Part shown: one piece after another, positions 6,180 through 7,548 of the stretch
How the letters are laid out: every line of letters starts with the position of its first letter
How positions within the stretch are numbered: position 1 is the stretch's first letter
NCBI GenBank assembly: GCA_030589175.1
Contig: JAUUWJ010000030.1
Location: forward strand, 1-7,548
Length of the DNA stretch: 7,548 bases
Direction: 5' to 3'
From: Actinomycetes bacterium
Lineage (GTDB): Bacteria; Actinomycetota; Aquicultoria; SURF-47; JAUUWJ01
Notes under the pieces: generated by a model
Seen by the model: only the letters and a program-made list of their open reading frames with translations
Told to the model about the DNA's origin: nothing
The model's database searches: none
Position numbers and translations under genes: made by a program

Positions 6180-6434
6180 TTATCGGGATTGAATTATGAG
6201 CCTGAGTGCGGTTCTTTCTTCTCCGTTTATCATTATATCAGCAAAAGCTGGTATGCAAACTAAATCATAACCCCCAGGTGCTACATAACCTCTAGCAATT
6301 GCTACAGCTTTTATTGCTTGGTTTAACGCTCCCGCTCCTACAACTTGTATCTCTGCGCTACCGGATTCTCTTAATACACAAGCTAGAGCTCCTGCTATAG
6401 AGTTAGGATTAGACTTTGATGATACTTTGAGCAT
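6180..6434 (-). CDS. spoVS: Stage V sporulation protein S (SpoVS), Alba-like
   Basis: This 84-residue protein is near-identical in pattern to SpoVS along its whole length: LKVSSKSNPNSIAGAL, EIQVVGAGALNQAIKA, IARGYVAPGG and CIPAFADIMINGEERTA. SpoVS has an Alba-like fold and in Bacillus subtilis affects septation and spore coat assembly. It also occurs in bacteria that do not sporulate, where its role is unknown, so its presence does not prove sporulation. The ATG at 6434 fits the family start, but the only strong ribosome site (AGGAGG, 6459-6464) is 24 bases away. An in-frame CTG at 6450-6452 is 6 bases from it and would add six residues. The gene has its own promoter (6498-6526) and is followed after 7 bases by the PHP gene. 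Confidence 0.96.
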   Translation of the reverse strand: MLKVSSKSNPNSIAGALACVLRESGSAEIQVVGAGALNQAIKAVAIARGYVAPGGYDLVCIPAFADIMINGEERTALRLIIQSR

Positions 6435-6458
6435 TTCTGCTTTTATAGCCAGCTTAAT

Positions 6459-6464
6459 CCTCCT
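6459..6464 (-). promoter_or_regulatory. Strong Shine-Dalgarno site upstream of spoVS, unusual spacing
   Basis: AGGAGG on the minus strand is 24 bases from the ATG at 6434 but 6 bases from the in-frame CTG at 6452. No ATG, GTG or TTG lies at normal spacing in the spoVS frame. Either CTG is the real start or the leader folds to bring the ATG closer. Confidence 0.6.
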
Positions 6465-6497
6465 ACGTTTAAACTATAAATAATATTGCTTTCCTAA

Positions 6498-6526
6498 ATT
6501 ATATACCACTTACTCTACATTTTCAA
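6498..6526 (-). promoter_or_regulatory. Sigma-70/sigma-A-type promoter for spoVS and the PHP gene
   Basis: TTGAAA (6521-6526) and a perfect TATAAT (6498-6503) are separated by exactly 17 bases. The start of transcription would fall near 6491, about 27 bases before the spoVS ribosome site. The -35 box and most of the spacer lie over the last codons and stop of the GHKL gene, so spoVS-PHP can be expressed apart from it. Confidence 0.68.
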
Positions 6527-7490
6527 GAGGTAGAGTAATTTTTAATGCCTTGCCTACCTTGTTAATACTAGCATACTCCGATACTTTGAGAAAGTACTTT
6601 TCTCCTTCTTCATTACAGATCTCAATTGTTTTATCGAGTAACTTTTGCATGTCTTCTTTGCTTAGAAGAACCGATGGGCTCTTTTTATTATTACCAAAAA
6701 GCCCTCTGTCTAAATTCAAGTTGCTTAAAATCTCTGATGAAGGCGTTATTTCTTGGTATGAAATTCTTTGGCAATTTCTGAGAGACACATCCAAGCCTAA
6801 AGATTTTGCTTTTTTGTGCATGTTATTGGCGCTATTTTCTAAAAAATATAATCCGTCCTCAGCTAGTTTGGCAAGTGTTTCAGATGGAGAACCTAAAAAG
6901 ATTTTGATCTTAGGGTTTCTAAATTTATATTCAACGGTTTTCCTAATTATGTTTTTAGGGCCGGCCGTTATGGTTCTTTTAGAATTTATGGATGGCCATG
7001 TTGATTGATTTGCTTTTTCCGGCATTTGTTTCGTATCGATTACTACTTTTATTGCTGTCCCTTCATCTTTTTTAGAATAGACAACTTTTGCTTCTTTGCA
7101 ATTTAGGGCAATGCCGTATAGAGCCATGCCTCTGCCATGGATTCCATAATTATCAATGATTACTTGGTTTAGTTTTGAGGTTACTCGTGCTTCAAATATT
7201 CTTTCTACGAGATCCTTAGGGATTCCCTCTCCGTTGTCAAAAACTAATAAATTTCTTATGTGTTCATTTTTCCAGGAAGCTATATAGATGCTGTCGGCTT
7301 TCGCATCACGGCTGTTTCTGAGTAGTTCAACTATTACGTCTTCGGTACAGCGTATGTCATCTTTTGATTGTCTCCTTTGAGCTTCGGTAATGTTAAGCCT
7401 AACGAAACCCTGGCCAAAATCTTCTTCTACTCTTAATTTTTGCGGCAGAGTTTCATTAATAAAATCCAGTAGCTGCTCTTTATGCACCAT
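6510..7490 (-). CDS. GHKL-type ATPase (HATPase_c domain) of unknown role
   Basis: The 326-residue protein carries a GHKL ATP-binding fold. The N box is VELLRNSRDAKA (54-65, with Glu55 and Asn59), close in style to MutL/Hsp90 ELxxNAxDA. The G1 box is VFDNGEGIP (83-91), and TSK is at 104-106. The G2 box is GIHGRGMALYGI (116-127). Other GHKL ATPases share this Bergerat nucleotide pocket. There is no transmembrane segment, no sensor domain and no His-kinase dimerisation motif, so it is not an ordinary sensor kinase. The C-terminal half (about 165-326) matches no domain I recognise. It starts at ATG 7490, just after an in-frame stop (7500-7502), with no ribosome site visible; TATAAT directly abuts the ATG, so a start farther in is possible. 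It lies upstream of spoVS on the same strand, 75 bp from its ATG, which hints at a shared task. Confidence 0.82.
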   Translation of the reverse strand: MVHKEQLLDFINETLPQKLRVEEDFGQGFVRLNITEAQRRQSKDDIRCTEDVIVELLRNSRDAKADSIYIASWKNEHIRNLLVFDNGEGIPKDLVERIFEARVTSKLNQVIIDNYGIHGRGMALYGIALNCKEAKVVYSKKDEGTAIKVVIDTKQMPEKANQSTWPSINSKRTITAGPKNIIRKTVEYKFRNPKIKIFLGSPSETLAKLAEDGLYFLENSANNMHKKAKSLGLDVSLRNCQRISYQEITPSSEILSNLNLDRGLFGNNKKSPSVLLSKEDMQKLLDKTIEICNEEGEKYFLKVSEYASINKVGKALKITLPLENVE

Positions 7491-7548
7491 ATTATAAGAT
7501 TAGCTTGTCTTTGGCATGTAGTCTAGCGGTTAATTGATTTATTGAAGG

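Noticed and set aside
6550..7008. 152-codon plus-strand frame opposite the GHKL gene
   Set aside because: It is a shadow of the ATPase gene, which has clear N, G1 and G2 boxes on the minus strand.
7491..7496. TATAAT directly before the GHKL start codon
   Set aside because: As a -10 box it would start transcription inside the coding region, and no -35 is seen at 16-18 bases; kept only as a note on start choice.
7513..7536. tRNA-like D-arm (TAGTCTAGCGGTTA) at the right edge
   Set aside because: U8, A14, GG and A21 positions look right, but the D-stem does not pair (GTCT against ATTG) and the window ends before an anticodon arm could be tested.
1..7548. CRISPR array, rRNA or phage genes
   Set aside because: No regularly spaced direct repeats, no rRNA-like stretches and no phage structural or integrase motifs were seen on either strand.

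Overview
The window is an AT-rich, gene-dense stretch of a bacterial chromosome. It carries a spoVS-type gene, a CwlO/PcsB-like secreted cell-wall protein with no sign of outer-membrane factors, and type IV prepilin-like genes. That mix suits a low-GC, Gram-positive-type lineage (Bacillota, or a deep or uncultivated Actinomycetota-like group). The assignment is inference, because no rRNA or other marker is present.

Layout from left to right. Positions 1-2445 (minus strand) hold two overlapping prepilin-like genes. The upstream one (1753-2445) is a 230-residue prepilin with a cysteine-rich tail. The downstream one (1-1766, running off the left edge) is at least 588 residues long and joins a prepilin N-terminus to Ycf48/BNR-like repeats and then a very glycine-rich region. 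Their leader (2446-2612) has a plausible extended -10 promoter and two inverted repeats. Positions 2613-3309 are a compact insertion element with 13-bp inverted ends, a subterminal hairpin and one HUH transposase of the IS200-like/RAYT type. Positions 3320-4423 (minus) encode a secreted coiled-coil NlpC/P60 protein that keeps the catalytic Cys but appears to have lost both His residues. After a divergent intergenic gap comes apt (4644-5156, plus). A 180-bp MITE-like palindromic element (5162-5341) sits exactly between apt and the convergent PHP-domain phosphatase gene (5339-6172, minus). Upstream of the PHP gene lie spoVS (6180-6434) and a GHKL ATPase gene (6510-7490), both minus.

How the genes fit together. 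GHKL ATPase, spoVS and PHP phosphatase form a tight same-strand cluster. spoVS and PHP are probably translationally coupled and have their own promoter (6498-6526), whose -35 box lies in the end of the ATPase gene. The two prepilin genes look like minor-pilin or pseudopilin components that would carry large extracellular domains. apt is a stand-alone purine salvage gene.

The observations most worth a second look are the prepilin/Ycf48-like/Gly-rich fusion, the apparent NlpC/P60 pseudoenzyme, the GHKL-SpoVS-PHP cluster, the MITE in a tiny convergent gap, and the unusual spoVS start region.
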